From NCBI GenBank assembly GCA_031255985.1, contig JAIRRL010000047.1, positions 1-21,741 on the forward strand: 21,741 bases of DNA, given 5' to 3'. The notes beneath the pieces were generated by a model. That model saw only the letters and a list, made by a program, of their open reading frames with translations. It was not told the origin of the DNA and did no database searches. Each line of letters opens with the position of its first letter. Within the stretch, counting starts at the first letter, position 1. The DNA is from Gracilibacteraceae bacterium (GTDB lineage Bacteria; Bacillota; Desulfitobacteriia; Desulfitobacteriales; Syntrophobotulaceae). A program made the translations under genes and the position numbers. Below are positions 1-8,152 of the stretch, one piece after another.

Positions 1-2
1 GA

Positions 3-659
3 GGACTGATCACCCTGACGGAACTTTTGCTCCTTGGCGTGGGACTGTGTGCGCTGCAGCTGGTCTGCGCCCTGATTTTTAACCCGGCCCTCCTGCCGTT
101 GCTGCTGGCGCTTTGGCTCTACTACGCCTGCATGACCAAGGAATTCTTCGCGCCCGCCTGGCTAAAAAAACACATGTTCATCTACATGTTCAGCCATATG
201 CTGATTATGCCGCTGCTGGATATGTACGCCGCCGCCTGCGATTTTCTGCCTACCGAGGGTTACATCTTTATGGTCAGCATGATCTGGTTTGTGCTGTCCA
301 GTTTTTTTGACGGCGTTGTGGTGGAACTTTGCCGCAAGCTGCGCGCTCCCGGCGATGAGGAAAAAGGCGTACAGACTTACTCGGCCATGTGGGGACGGGG
401 GCGCTCGGCGGCCGTCGTCATAGTCGCCATGGTACTCTCCCTTGTTTCCACCGGCGTAGCCACCAGCCAGATCGGAGGCTTCCATATAGCGGTTCCGGTG
501 CTTTCGGCCGTTTGCCTGCTCTGCTGGATTCCTCTGGCGCGCTATCTTCAAAACCCCACCACCAAGCGGGCCGCCGCCCTGGAACTGATGAGCGGCGTCT
601 GGACAGTCGCCGACTACACCTGTCTGGGCGTTCTGCCGCTGATCTTTTTGGCGGGATGA
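3..659 (+). CDS. UbiA-family membrane prenyltransferase, 5' end missing
   Basis: The reading frame is open from base 3 to the TGA at 657-659 (about 218 codons), so the start lies outside the window; the TTG at 27 is not needed as a start. The protein is almost entirely hydrophobic, with several membrane segments. It carries a stretch reading FFDGVVVELCRKLRAP then GDEEKGVQTYSAMWG. This matches the second acidic, cytosolic-loop motif of UbiA-type intramembrane prenyltransferases, which move a polyprenyl group from its diphosphate to an acceptor. The first acidic motif (NDxxD) would be in the missing N-terminal part. About 9 bp separate it from the next gene, so it is probably an upstream member of the same operon. 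Family membership is fairly clear; donor and acceptor cannot be told. Confidence 0.72.
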   Translation, partial: GLITLTELLLLGVGLCALQLVCALIFNPALLPLLLALWLYYACMTKEFFAPAWLKKHMFIYMFSHMLIMPLLDMYAAACDFLPTEGYIFMVSMIWFVLSSFFDGVVVELCRKLRAPGDEEKGVQTYSAMWGRGRSAAVVIVAMVLSLVSTGVATSQIGGFHIAVPVLSAVCLLCWIPLARYLQNPTTKRAAALELMSGVWTVADYTCLGVLPLIFLAG

Positions 660-668
660 AAAAGCGGG

Positions 669-3218
669 ATGAAAAAAATGAACATGCGACACATTATTGA
701 ATGGCAAAACGCCGCCGCCGATTTGAGCGAGTTGGGGGGCAAGGCGGCGGCGCTGGCCGCGCTGGGCGAACATGGACTTCCCATCCCGCCCTGGTTCGTG
801 GTCAAGACCTCCGCCTGGCGGCAGGAGGGCGAAACGCCCGAACTGGCGCCCGAGCTGCAAACCGCGCTGGCCGCTTTCGCCGCGGATGATTATTTTGCCG
901 TGCGTTCCAGCGCCAAGGCGGAGGATGGCGCGGAAAACTCCTTCGCCGGCCAGTTCGAAACATATTTGTGGGTCAGGCGTGAGGATGTCGCCGCAAAAAT
1001 CCGGGCGGTCTGGCGCTCCGCTTTTTCCGAACGGGTGCGCGCCTACTGCGCCCACAATCATATCCCGCCGCCCGCCGTCCCGCCCGCCGTTCTGGTTCAG
1101 CGCATGGTCAAATCCGAACAGGCGGGCGTGGCCTTTGCCGCCGACCCGGTCTGCGCCGACACGGGAACCTGCGTAACAGCCGCCGTGTTCGGCTTGGGCA
1201 GCGCGCTGGTGGACGGCGCCTCTGACGCCGATACTTACACATATCGTTACGCCACAGGGGAAATCACCGCCCGGATCGCGCCCAAAAACATCGCCGCCGA
1301 ACCGCTCAACCGCGTCGTCTGTCCCATGCTGTTCGAGCGCGATCTCTCGCGGGAACGCGCCCTCACCGACGCTCAGGCGGCTGCCGTGGCAATGCTGGCC
1401 AAACGCGCTTCCAACCTGTGCGGCCGCTTCCAGGATATCGAATGGGCGTTTGAGGGCGGCGAACTCTGGCTGTTGCAGTCCAGACCCATCACCACGCTGG
1501 GCGGGGTGTTTGAAAGCCGCTCCCGCGCCTATGTGTTTGACAACAGCAACATAGCCGAAAGCTACCGCGGCGCCACCACGCCCCTGACCTTCTCCTTTAT
1601 CCGCAAAGCGTATGCGGGCGTGTACGAGCAGTTCTGCCGGGTGTTCGGCGTATCGGAAAAAATCATTGCCGGCCACGCCGGGGTGTTTTCGCGGATGCTG
1701 GCCTTTTTGGACAATCGCGTTTACTATAACTTACATTCATGGTATAAAATGCTTTCTCTGTTGCCGGGCTACACCGTCAACCGCACTTTTATGGAGCAGA
1801 TGATGGGGGTGAAAGAGCCTTTGCCGGAGGCGTTTTTGCGGAACATTCACGCCGGCCTGCCCCGCGTGGGCAAGCTGACCGACGCCTTCCGCCTGCTGCG
1901 CTGCCTGTTTAAACTGACCGGCAACTACATCCGGCTGGAAAACCATATTGCCAGGTTTTATGCCCGGCTGGACGCCGCCCTGGAAGGCCCGCCGCCTGAA
2001 AACCTGGATGCAAACGGTCTGGCGGACGCCTTTGCCCGCATGGAAAAAGGGCTGCTGCTCCGCTGGGACGCCCCAATTGAGAACGATTTTTTTGCCATGA
2101 TTTTCCATGGACTGCTGCGTTCTTTGTGCAAAAAATACGGTTTGCCGGATGATTTCCACAACGAACTGCTGCGGAGTCAGGGCGGCGTCGTCAGCGCCGA
2201 ACCGGCCAGGGAGATTCACGCCATCGGGCGCTCCATCGCTCAGGATCCGGCCGTCATTGAGACGCTGACTTCCGGCGGCCTGGGCGAAATCAACCGGATG
2301 CTGGCCCGAAACGAATCGCTGCGCGAGCGGACGGAGGATTATTTATCCCGTTTTGGCGATCGCTGCGTGGATGAGCTTAAACTGGAATCGGTCACGCTGA
2401 CCGAACAGCCTCTGCCGTTTTACCGGGCGATAGGGGCCATGGCCGGCAGGGAACCAGACTGCGGCCCGCCCGCCCCGCGGCAAGCCCCCGACTGGAGGCC
2501 GCGGCTTAAAGGCCATCCCCTGCGGCGGGCTATTTTTGCCTGGGTGCTTAAAAACGCGCGCCGCACGGTCAAAAACCGTGAAAACCTGCGCTTTGACCGG
2601 ACGCGCCTGTTCGGGCGGGTGCGCCGCGTTTTTCTCGCCCTGGGGGCCGAACTTGCCTCCCGCGGGGCGCTGGAAAGCCGCCGGGACGTGTTCTACCTCA
2701 CCTTGGACGAGTTGCTGGGCACGGTGGACGCCACTGCGGCGAGCCGCGATTTAAAAGCTATCGTTGCGCTGCGTAAAGCCGAACGCCAAAAAAACGACGC
2801 CTGTTCTTCGCCCACCCGCGTGCTGATCAACGGTATCGCGGGAATATCGGGGCGGCAACCGGGCGCGCCGGCCCCGATAAAGACCGGGGACTCGCTTATG
2901 GGCGTTCCCTGCTGCGCCGGGCAAGTCCAGGCTGTGGCCAGAGTGGTTGACGACCCTGGAACGGCCGATTTTGCCCCCGGTCAGATTTTGGTGGCGGCCA
3001 GCACCGACCCCGGCTGGATCGTGTTGTTCAGCCTGGCGGCGGGTCTCGTCGTGGAAAGGGGCAGTCTGCTCAGTCACGCCGCCATCGTCTCGCGCGAGAT
3101 GGGGATTCCCTGCATCATCTCGGCCGCGGGGGCGACCCGGCTGATACCGGACGGCGCCGTGGTGAGGATGGACGGGGCCACCGGCAGTATTTCCGTCCTG
3201 GAGGGGCCGCATGGCTGA
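669..3218 (+). CDS. PEP-synthase/rifampin-phosphotransferase-like dikinase (ATP-grasp plus phosphohistidine domain)
   Basis: 849 aa. Residues about 20-275 form a PPDK/PEP-synthase N-terminal ATP-binding domain: GGKAAALAAL near 23, VRSSAKAEDG at 78-87, QRMVKSEQAGVAFAADP at 144-160, and DIEWAF...LQSRP at 256-273. The last 110 residues or so are the swivelling phosphohistidine domain, with GSLLSHAAIVSREMGIPCI placing the catalytic His at about residue 803. The PEP/pyruvate TIM barrel that ends true PpsA or PPDK is absent, and about 450 residues of unassigned sequence lie between the two domains. This order (ATP domain, substrate domain, His domain) and length are those of rifampin phosphotransferases, which move the beta-phosphate of ATP to a hydroxyl via the His. 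The substrate here is unknown; the neighbours suggest a lipid or isoprenoid. ATGs at 678 and 684 are alternative starts. It ends 8 bp inside the next gene. Confidence 0.85.
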   Translation: MKKMNMRHIIEWQNAAADLSELGGKAAALAALGEHGLPIPPWFVVKTSAWRQEGETPELAPELQTALAAFAADDYFAVRSSAKAEDGAENSFAGQFETYLWVRREDVAAKIRAVWRSAFSERVRAYCAHNHIPPPAVPPAVLVQRMVKSEQAGVAFAADPVCADTGTCVTAAVFGLGSALVDGASDADTYTYRYATGEITARIAPKNIAAEPLNRVVCPMLFERDLSRERALTDAQAAAVAMLAKRASNLCGRFQDIEWAFEGGELWLLQSRPITTLGGVFESRSRAYVFDNSNIAESYRGATTPLTFSFIRKAYAGVYEQFCRVFGVSEKIIAGHAGVFSRMLAFLDNRVYYNLHSWYKMLSLLPGYTVNRTFMEQMMGVKEPLPEAFLRNIHAGLPRVGKLTDAFRLLRCLFKLTGNYIRLENHIARFYARLDAALEGPPPENLDANGLADAFARMEKGLLLRWDAPIENDFFAMIFHGLLRSLCKKYGLPDDFHNELLRSQGGVVSAEPAREIHAIGRSIAQDPAVIETLTSGGLGEINRMLARNESLRERTEDYLSRFGDRCVDELKLESVTLTEQPLPFYRAIGAMAGREPDCGPPAPRQAPDWRPRLKGHPLRRAIFAWVLKNARRTVKNRENLRFDRTRLFGRVRRVFLALGAELASRGALESRRDVFYLTLDELLGTVDATAASRDLKAIVALRKAERQKNDACSSPTRVLINGIAGISGRQPGAPAPIKTGDSLMGVPCCAGQVQAVARVVDDPGTADFAPGQILVAASTDPGWIVLFSLAAGLVVERGSLLSHAAIVSREMGIPCIISAAGATRLIPDGAVVRMDGATGSISVLEGPHG

Positions 3219-4362
3219 TATAGGGGAGCGGGCCAAATTTGATTACGTGCGCTACGCCCAGTGCTGGGAGGACGCCGATATTTTGCTGGAAGCGCTGAAT
3301 CCGGCGCCCAAACCGCAGCAATCACAACAAACGCAACAAACGCAACAAACGCAACAATGCCAACAATCGCATACTCTGTCCATCGCGTCGGGGGGAGAGA
3401 ACAGTTTTTCCCTTTTGGCCGGGGGCGGAAAAGTCACCGCCGTGGATTTGAGCCTGCCGCAGCTTGCTGTCTGCGCCCTCAAGCGGGAAGCCTACCGCCA
3501 GCTTGATTATCCTGAGTTTCTGGCGTTTTTGGGGGTCAAACCCTCGCCTGACCGTCTGCCGGCTTACCGCAGGCTCGCCGGCAATATTGAACCGCAGTAC
3601 CGTACTTGGCTGGAGGCCAATTTACCGTTGCTTGAAGGCGGCATCGTCCACTGCGGCAAGTTCGAGCATTATTTCAAGCTCTTCCGCCGCAGGATTCTGC
3701 CGCTCATCCACTCGCCCCGCACAGTGGCGCGTTTGCTGGCGGGCAGCCCCGACCGGGCGGAGCGCCGCCGGTTTTACGAGTCAGGCTGGAACAATCTGCG
3801 CTACCGGCTGCTCTTCCGGGTGTTTTTTTCCCGCAGGGTGATGGGCCGCGCCGGGCGGGACACCGCTTTTTTTGACCAGGTGCGGGGCGGCGTGGCCGGG
3901 CGGATCAAGCGCCGCGTCAAGGACGGCCTGATCGAGGTAAACGGGCCGGACAACCCGTATCTGCATTATATTCTCACCGGCAATTACGGCGCTGTGCTGC
4001 CCCACGCGCTGCGACCTGAGAATTTTGCCGCCATCAAGGCCAACGCCGGCAATCTGACCATGGTACAGGCGCCGGTCGAGGCGGCGCTTGCCGGTTTGCC
4101 GGACGGCGGCCTGACGGGTTTTAACCTGAGCGATATCTTTGAGTATATGGATCCTGGGCAGATGAACGCCCTGTATGCCCGTCTGCTGGCAAAAGCCGCC
4201 CCTGAGGCCCGCCTGGTCTACTGGAACATGCTGGTTCCGCGCGAGGCGGACAGGAATGTTTTCGCCGGTCAAATCCGCCGCCTTGATGAAACCGCGGCCG
4301 AACTGCTGCTGCGGGACAAGGCTTTCTTTTACAGTCGCCTTATTATCGAGGAAAAACTATGA
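3211..4362 (+). CDS. DUF3419/BtaA-like SAM-dependent 3-amino-3-carboxypropyl transferase
   Basis: 383 aa. The N-terminus (RYAQCWEDADILLEAL) and the following LSIASGGENSFSLLAGGG...VTAVDLS are the signature and SAM-binding strands of the DUF3419/BtaA family. BtaA transfers the 3-amino-3-carboxypropyl group of S-adenosylmethionine to diacylglycerol, the first step of betaine-lipid synthesis; other family members are uncharacterised. Later blocks (HCGKFEHYFKLFRRRILPLIHS, NPYLHYILTGNYG, FNLSDIFEYMD) also fit. Residues 36-53 are a glutamine-rich tandem repeat inserted exactly between the N-terminal helix and the first SAM-binding strand. No BtaB methyltransferase is adjacent, so a complete betaine-lipid pathway is not shown. 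The ATG overlaps the dikinase stop (ATGGCTGA) and the stop overlaps the next ATG (ATGA), implying translational coupling on both sides. Confidence 0.82.
   Translation: MADIGERAKFDYVRYAQCWEDADILLEALNPAPKPQQSQQTQQTQQTQQCQQSHTLSIASGGENSFSLLAGGGKVTAVDLSLPQLAVCALKREAYRQLDYPEFLAFLGVKPSPDRLPAYRRLAGNIEPQYRTWLEANLPLLEGGIVHCGKFEHYFKLFRRRILPLIHSPRTVARLLAGSPDRAERRRFYESGWNNLRYRLLFRVFFSRRVMGRAGRDTAFFDQVRGGVAGRIKRRVKDGLIEVNGPDNPYLHYILTGNYGAVLPHALRPENFAAIKANAGNLTMVQAPVEAALAGLPDGGLTGFNLSDIFEYMDPGQMNALYARLLAKAAPEARLVYWNMLVPREADRNVFAGQIRRLDETAAELLLRDKAFFYSRLIIEEKL
3316..3369 (+). repeat. In-frame 9-bp tandem repeat encoding (Gln-Gln-X) x6
   Basis: Six 9-bp units of the type CAACAAACG encode QQS-QQT-QQT-QQT-QQC-QQS inside the DUF3419 gene (codons 36-53). 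The three central units are nearly identical. CAA codons dominate although the surrounding gene is GC-rich, so the tract stands out in composition. Because the unit is 9 bp, slippage would change protein length without shifting the frame. Confidence 0.92.
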
Positions 4363-5708
4363 ACCCTGTCCTGACTGATTTTTTGTGGTCCGGCGCCGTG
4401 CTTGGTTTTTTGGGCCTCTGCTTTTTAGGCGTGAACGCCCTGCGCCGCCGGGCGCTTGTGAGTTCCGAGCTTTCGCGCAAACTGGTGCACATGGCTATGG
4501 CGGCGGCGGTGCTGCCGTTTCCCTGGATGTTTACCTATCCGGTTACGGTGGTCGTTATCGGGGTGCTGGCGACGGCGGGCCTGCTGACTGTGCGTTTGCT
4601 CTCCGCCCGCAAAAACCTCAGTCTGGGCGGCGTTCTATACGGGGTGGGGCGGGAACGCTCGGTGGGGGAACTGGTTTATCCGCCCGCCGTAGTCGTCACT
4701 TTTCTGATCGCCCCCACCCCGCAGGAGTATGTAATTCCTATCATGACGCTGGGTTTTGCCGACAGCATTGCCGCTTTGGTGGGGGTCGAGTACGCCAAAC
4801 TGCCGCTGGCCGCCGAGCGTGAATCCCCCAAGAGTTTGGAGGGCGCCGTCGCCTTTGCCAGCGCCGCCTTCTTTTGCGTGGTGTCGCCGCTGTTGCTGCT
4901 TTCGGACTTGCCCGGCCCCATGATTTTGCTGGTGGCCTTGCTTATGGCCGCCCTGTCCGCCATGTTGGAACTGGTTTGCGCCCTGGGGCTGGACAATTTT
5001 TTCATCCCCTTTTTCATCTCGGTTTTCATGCGGCGGCTCTACGCCTATGACGCCGTGCGTCTCTCCCTGACTCTGGGGGTGCTGCTCGTAGGTCTGGCGG
5101 CGGCGTTTTACTTTATCCGGCAAAAAAACGTCACCCGCTTAGGCGCGGTGGAAGCGGTGCTGGCGCTGTTTTTGACCGCTTTGCTGGGCGAGTATTACTG
5201 GGTCGCCGCCCCGCTTCTCCTTGTTTTCAGCTATTCGGTGTTTCCCTCGTTGAGTAAGGAGGAGCGGGAGCGCCCGCTCAATTACCACGATGTGGAAACC
5301 AACCTGATTCCCGGCCTGCTGATTGTCATCGCCGGCTCGCTGCTGGGTATGCCGCCGTGGGTGTTTTGGGTATACAGCGCCTATTACGCCTGTCTGACCG
5401 CCAAAAACTATTCTTTGCGTCTGCTCAATTTTTTCCCCCAACGGCGGGGCGCGCGCCTGACCGCTTTGGTTCGGGCCTGTCTGTTGCAGCTTTTGCCCGC
5501 CGCCGCCATTTTTGGGGCGGTATACGGCGCCTGGCCGGCTGCTTTCGCCTTGGCCCTGGCGATTGCGGCGGTGCTGCTGGAAATTGCCCTGGGCGACATC
5601 GTGGCCCACCGCACAAATTTTCCCGCTATCAGCTTGCGCATGGGCTGGATTACCAGTTTGACTTCCGCCGCCTTTGCCGTCCTGGCCGCCATACCGTATT
5701 TTCTGTAA
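4359..5708 (+). CDS. Phytol/dolichol-kinase-like membrane protein with extra C-terminal membrane half
   Basis: 449 aa, very hydrophobic throughout, with about a dozen predicted membrane segments. Residues 1-230 resemble CTP-dependent phytol/dolichol kinases (VTE5/SEC59-type): ELSRKLVHM near residue 38, GFADSIAALVG near 130, and KSLEGAVAF near 158, which is the conserved nucleotide-binding loop region. The family normally phosphorylates a long-chain isoprenoid alcohol. Residues of about 235-449 form a second membrane domain that I do not recognise, containing LNYHDVETNLIPGLLIVIAG and YYACLTAKNYSLRLLNFF. The start overlaps the DUF3419 stop as ATGA. A GNAT gene follows after 16 bp. With the UbiA and BtaA-like neighbours, a lipid or isoprenoid substrate is likely, but which one cannot be read from the sequence. 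Confidence 0.72.
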   Translation: MNPVLTDFLWSGAVLGFLGLCFLGVNALRRRALVSSELSRKLVHMAMAAAVLPFPWMFTYPVTVVVIGVLATAGLLTVRLLSARKNLSLGGVLYGVGRERSVGELVYPPAVVVTFLIAPTPQEYVIPIMTLGFADSIAALVGVEYAKLPLAAERESPKSLEGAVAFASAAFFCVVSPLLLLSDLPGPMILLVALLMAALSAMLELVCALGLDNFFIPFFISVFMRRLYAYDAVRLSLTLGVLLVGLAAAFYFIRQKNVTRLGAVEAVLALFLTALLGEYYWVAAPLLLVFSYSVFPSLSKEERERPLNYHDVETNLIPGLLIVIAGSLLGMPPWVFWVYSAYYACLTAKNYSLRLLNFFPQRRGARLTALVRACLLQLLPAAAIFGAVYGAWPAAFALALAIAAVLLEIALGDIVAHRTNFPAISLRMGWITSLTSAAFAVLAAIPYFL

Positions 5709-5724
5709 CGAAGGAGTGACCGAG

Positions 5725-6621
5725 ATGAAAATCCTCACCGGAGAAGATATCCCGCCGGCTCTGCGCGCCGACGGGCCTGACGCCCGCCTGGCAACGGACG
5801 GCGCCAGCTGTTCCTTGTGGTGGAGCGGCGCGCCCCCGGATCACGGCGCCATCGGCCATTTTGAAGCGGAAGACAAATCGGCGGCGCGGGATCTGCTGCA
5901 AGAGGCTTGCGCCCTCCTGGCCGCGCGCGGCTGCAAGGCGGCGCTCGCCCCTATGAACGGCAACACCTGGCGCAGTTACCGCTATGCCACCGGGGGAATG
6001 GAGGAAAACGCCCGCCCGCTTTTCCTGCTGGAACCGCCCGCGGCGCTGGGGCGGGAGCGGCTGCTGGAGCGGGCGGGTTTTACGCCGGCCCATTACTACG
6101 CCTCTTACCTGGAGACGCTCGGCGACTGTCCCGACCCTGCGGCCCGGCTCGCCGCCGCCGGCTTTGCCGCGCGGACGCTGGATATTGCCCGCCTGGAGGC
6201 TGAACTGCGTCTGGTTTATGATTTGGCGGCGCTGGCCTTCCGGGAAAACCCTTTTTACACCGAACTGCCGCGGGAGAGTTTTGTCCGCCAGTATCTTTCC
6301 TACCGGGAAATGATCGCGCCGGAACTCGTCTTCCTGGCTTTTGCCGGAGACCGCCTGGCAGGGTTTCTTTTCTGTCTTCCCGATCATCTGGCGCCCCCCG
6401 CTTATCCCGCCACGCTCCTTATTAAGACGCTGGCCGTCAGTCCCGCCTATCGCGGCAGGGGACTGGGCGGCGCTTTGATGGCGCTGGCCCGCCGCCGGGC
6501 GTTCGCCTTGGGCTATGCTCAGGCCATTGAGGCCCTGGTCTACCGCGGCAACGCTTCGGAGCGTTTTTGCCAAAATGCCGATCTGCTGCGGGAATACACA
6601 TTATATAGGAAAGTCCTGTGA
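5725..6621 (+). CDS. GNAT-family N-acetyltransferase
   Basis: 298 aa from the ATG at 5725, chosen because AAGGAGTGACCGAG sits just upstream; an upstream in-frame ATG at 5674 lies inside the preceding gene and lacks such a site. The C-terminal half is a GNAT fold: residues of about 231-250 read LLIKTLAVSPAYRGRGLGGA, the acetyl-CoA pyrophosphate-binding motif A (RGRGLG at 243-248), followed by the expected helix. The N-terminal 150 residues are less typical and may be a degenerate second GNAT-like domain or an acceptor-recognition part. GNAT enzymes transfer an acyl group from acyl-CoA to an amine. In this operon it might acylate an amino group on the pathway intermediate, for instance one introduced by the aminocarboxypropyl transferase; that is inference. 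Its stop overlaps the next start (GTGA). Confidence 0.82.
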   Translation: MKILTGEDIPPALRADGPDARLATDGASCSLWWSGAPPDHGAIGHFEAEDKSAARDLLQEACALLAARGCKAALAPMNGNTWRSYRYATGGMEENARPLFLLEPPAALGRERLLERAGFTPAHYYASYLETLGDCPDPAARLAAAGFAARTLDIARLEAELRLVYDLAALAFRENPFYTELPRESFVRQYLSYREMIAPELVFLAFAGDRLAGFLFCLPDHLAPPAYPATLLIKTLAVSPAYRGRGLGGALMALARRRAFALGYAQAIEALVYRGNASERFCQNADLLREYTLYRKVL

Positions 6622-8138
6622 ACTTAATCGAACTGCTGCGGGAAAACTGCGAGCGCCTGGGGCGGAAACCCGCTTTTATTGAAAAAGGCGCGGCCACCGG
6701 TTACGACGCCTTCTACCGCCGGGTGCGCGGCCTGGCCGCGGGCCTGCTGGCGCGGGGCATCGGAGCCGGAGATAATGTGCTGGTACTCATGCCCCTCTCG
6801 CTCGATTTGTACGCCAGTCTTTGCGCCGTGTGGGCGGCGGGGGCCTGCGTGGTGGTTTTTGACCCCTCCGCCGGCAGGAAGCACGTCGCCGCCTGTTTGG
6901 AGGCGATTCCCGCCGCCGCCTTTGTGGGCAGCCGCCAAACCTTGCTGTTGCGTCTGCCCTACCGGCCGTTGAGGCGTATTCCCAGGCATTTTACCCCCGC
7001 GCGGCTATACGCGTCCGTCGCCGCTGATTTTGCCATTGCCCCGGCGGAACCGGACACCCCCGCCCTCATCACTTTTACGAGCGGCAGCACGGGCCTGCCC
7101 AAGGCCATTGTCCGCTCGCACGGTTTTTTGCTGGAGCAGCGCGCGGCGCTCACGGCGGCGCTGCCTTACCGGCGGGACGACGTGGACTTGGCTGTTCTGG
7201 CTGTATTTACGCTGGTCAATCTGTTAGAGGGCGTTACGACCGTGCTGCCGGACGACAGTCTGCGCGATATTGCCAAGGTTAACGCTGGCAAACTCGTGAG
7301 GCAAATGCAGAGCTGCGGCGTCACGCGCATCACGGCTTCCCCCAAGCTGCTGGAAAAACTGAGCGTCTGGGCTCTCGCCCACGGCAAACGGCTGGATCAG
7401 CTGCGCAGCGTCAACATCGGGGGCGGCCCCGTCTATTTGGATGTATTGGATACGGTCGCCCAGGCGACCGATCCGCGGGCAATCCGCCTGGTTTACGGTT
7501 CCAGCGAAGCGGAACCCATCGCCGAGCTGCCTTTTAGCGCGATCACGCCGGAGGACAGACGCTCCATGCAGGAGGGCGGGGGACTGCTGGCGGGAGCGCC
7601 CGCGGCCGGCGTATCACTGCGGATTATCGCCGCGCGGGCGGGGCCGCTCACTGCCGGGGATCTGACGCCGCTGGCGGAGGGGCAATGGGGGGAGATCGCG
7701 GTGGCCGGCCGGCATGTGGTGCGGGGCTATCTCAACCCGGCCCAGGATCGCCTGACCAAAGTCCCCGCCGGCGCCGTCCTGTGGCACCGCACCGGCGACT
7801 GCGGTTTTTTGGACGCCCGGGGCCGGTTGTGGCTGCTGGGACGCGTCTCCCAGGTATTGTCCACGCCGCGGGGGCCGGTGTTTCCCTTTGCGGTGGAAGG
7901 GGCGCTGCGGGCCAAATACCGCTGCCTCGCCGCCGTGTGCGCGGTGGACGGCAAGCCGGTTCTGGCCGTGGAGCCAAACAGCATGACGGAGCATATCCGC
8001 CGGGAGTACGGCTCGCGCTTTTCGGTGGTGACTGTCAAAAAAATACCGCTTGACCGCCGCCACAGCAGCAAAGTGGATTACACCGCCCTTGCCGGCCTTG
8101 TCAGGCGCGCAAAAAGAAACAGGGCCGATCCGGAATAG
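6618..8138 (+). CDS. AMP-forming acyl/aryl-acid ligase (ANL superfamily)
   Basis: 506 aa starting at GTG, which overlaps the GNAT stop as GTGA. Core motifs of the adenylate-forming (ANL) superfamily are in order: TFTSGSTGLPK at about 152-162 (P-loop-like A3), YGSSEAEP at 293-300 (A5), RTGDCGFLDARGRLWLLGR at 391-409 (A7/A8), and IPLDRRHSSKVDY near 476-488, whose Lys485 is the candidate A10 lysine. Such enzymes activate a carboxylate with ATP to an acyl-AMP, then usually pass it to CoA or a carrier thiol. The acid cannot be predicted. It is the last gene of the + strand operon; its final codons lie inside an inverted repeat at 8116-8152. No carrier protein is visible in the window. Confidence 0.85.
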   Translation: MNLIELLRENCERLGRKPAFIEKGAATGYDAFYRRVRGLAAGLLARGIGAGDNVLVLMPLSLDLYASLCAVWAAGACVVVFDPSAGRKHVAACLEAIPAAAFVGSRQTLLLRLPYRPLRRIPRHFTPARLYASVAADFAIAPAEPDTPALITFTSGSTGLPKAIVRSHGFLLEQRAALTAALPYRRDDVDLAVLAVFTLVNLLEGVTTVLPDDSLRDIAKVNAGKLVRQMQSCGVTRITASPKLLEKLSVWALAHGKRLDQLRSVNIGGGPVYLDVLDTVAQATDPRAIRLVYGSSEAEPIAELPFSAITPEDRRSMQEGGGLLAGAPAAGVSLRIIAARAGPLTAGDLTPLAEGQWGEIAVAGRHVVRGYLNPAQDRLTKVPAGAVLWHRTGDCGFLDARGRLWLLGRVSQVLSTPRGPVFPFAVEGALRAKYRCLAAVCAVDGKPVLAVEPNSMTEHIRREYGSRFSVVTVKKIPLDRRHSSKVDYTALAGLVRRAKRNRADPE

Positions 8139-8152
8139 CTACGCCCTGTTTC
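8116..8152 (-). terminator. Hairpin at the convergent 3' end, U-tract on the minus strand
   Basis: A perfect 10-bp inverted repeat (GAAACAGGGC at 8116-8125 and GCCCTGTTTC at 8143-8152) has a 17-nt loop that includes the ligase stop codon. On the minus strand it is followed by a T-rich run (TTTCTTTTT). On the plus strand it is followed by an A-run, so it looks like a terminator for leftward transcripts rather than for the ligase operon. It could be a back-up for the stronger terminator at 8384-8414, or could act on the + mRNA as a 3'-end stabilising stem. Confidence 0.55.

Noticed and set aside
162..1676. 504-codon minus-strand open frame
   Set aside because: It lies antisense to the UbiA and dikinase genes, has composition typical of GC-rich shadow frames and no recognisable motif.
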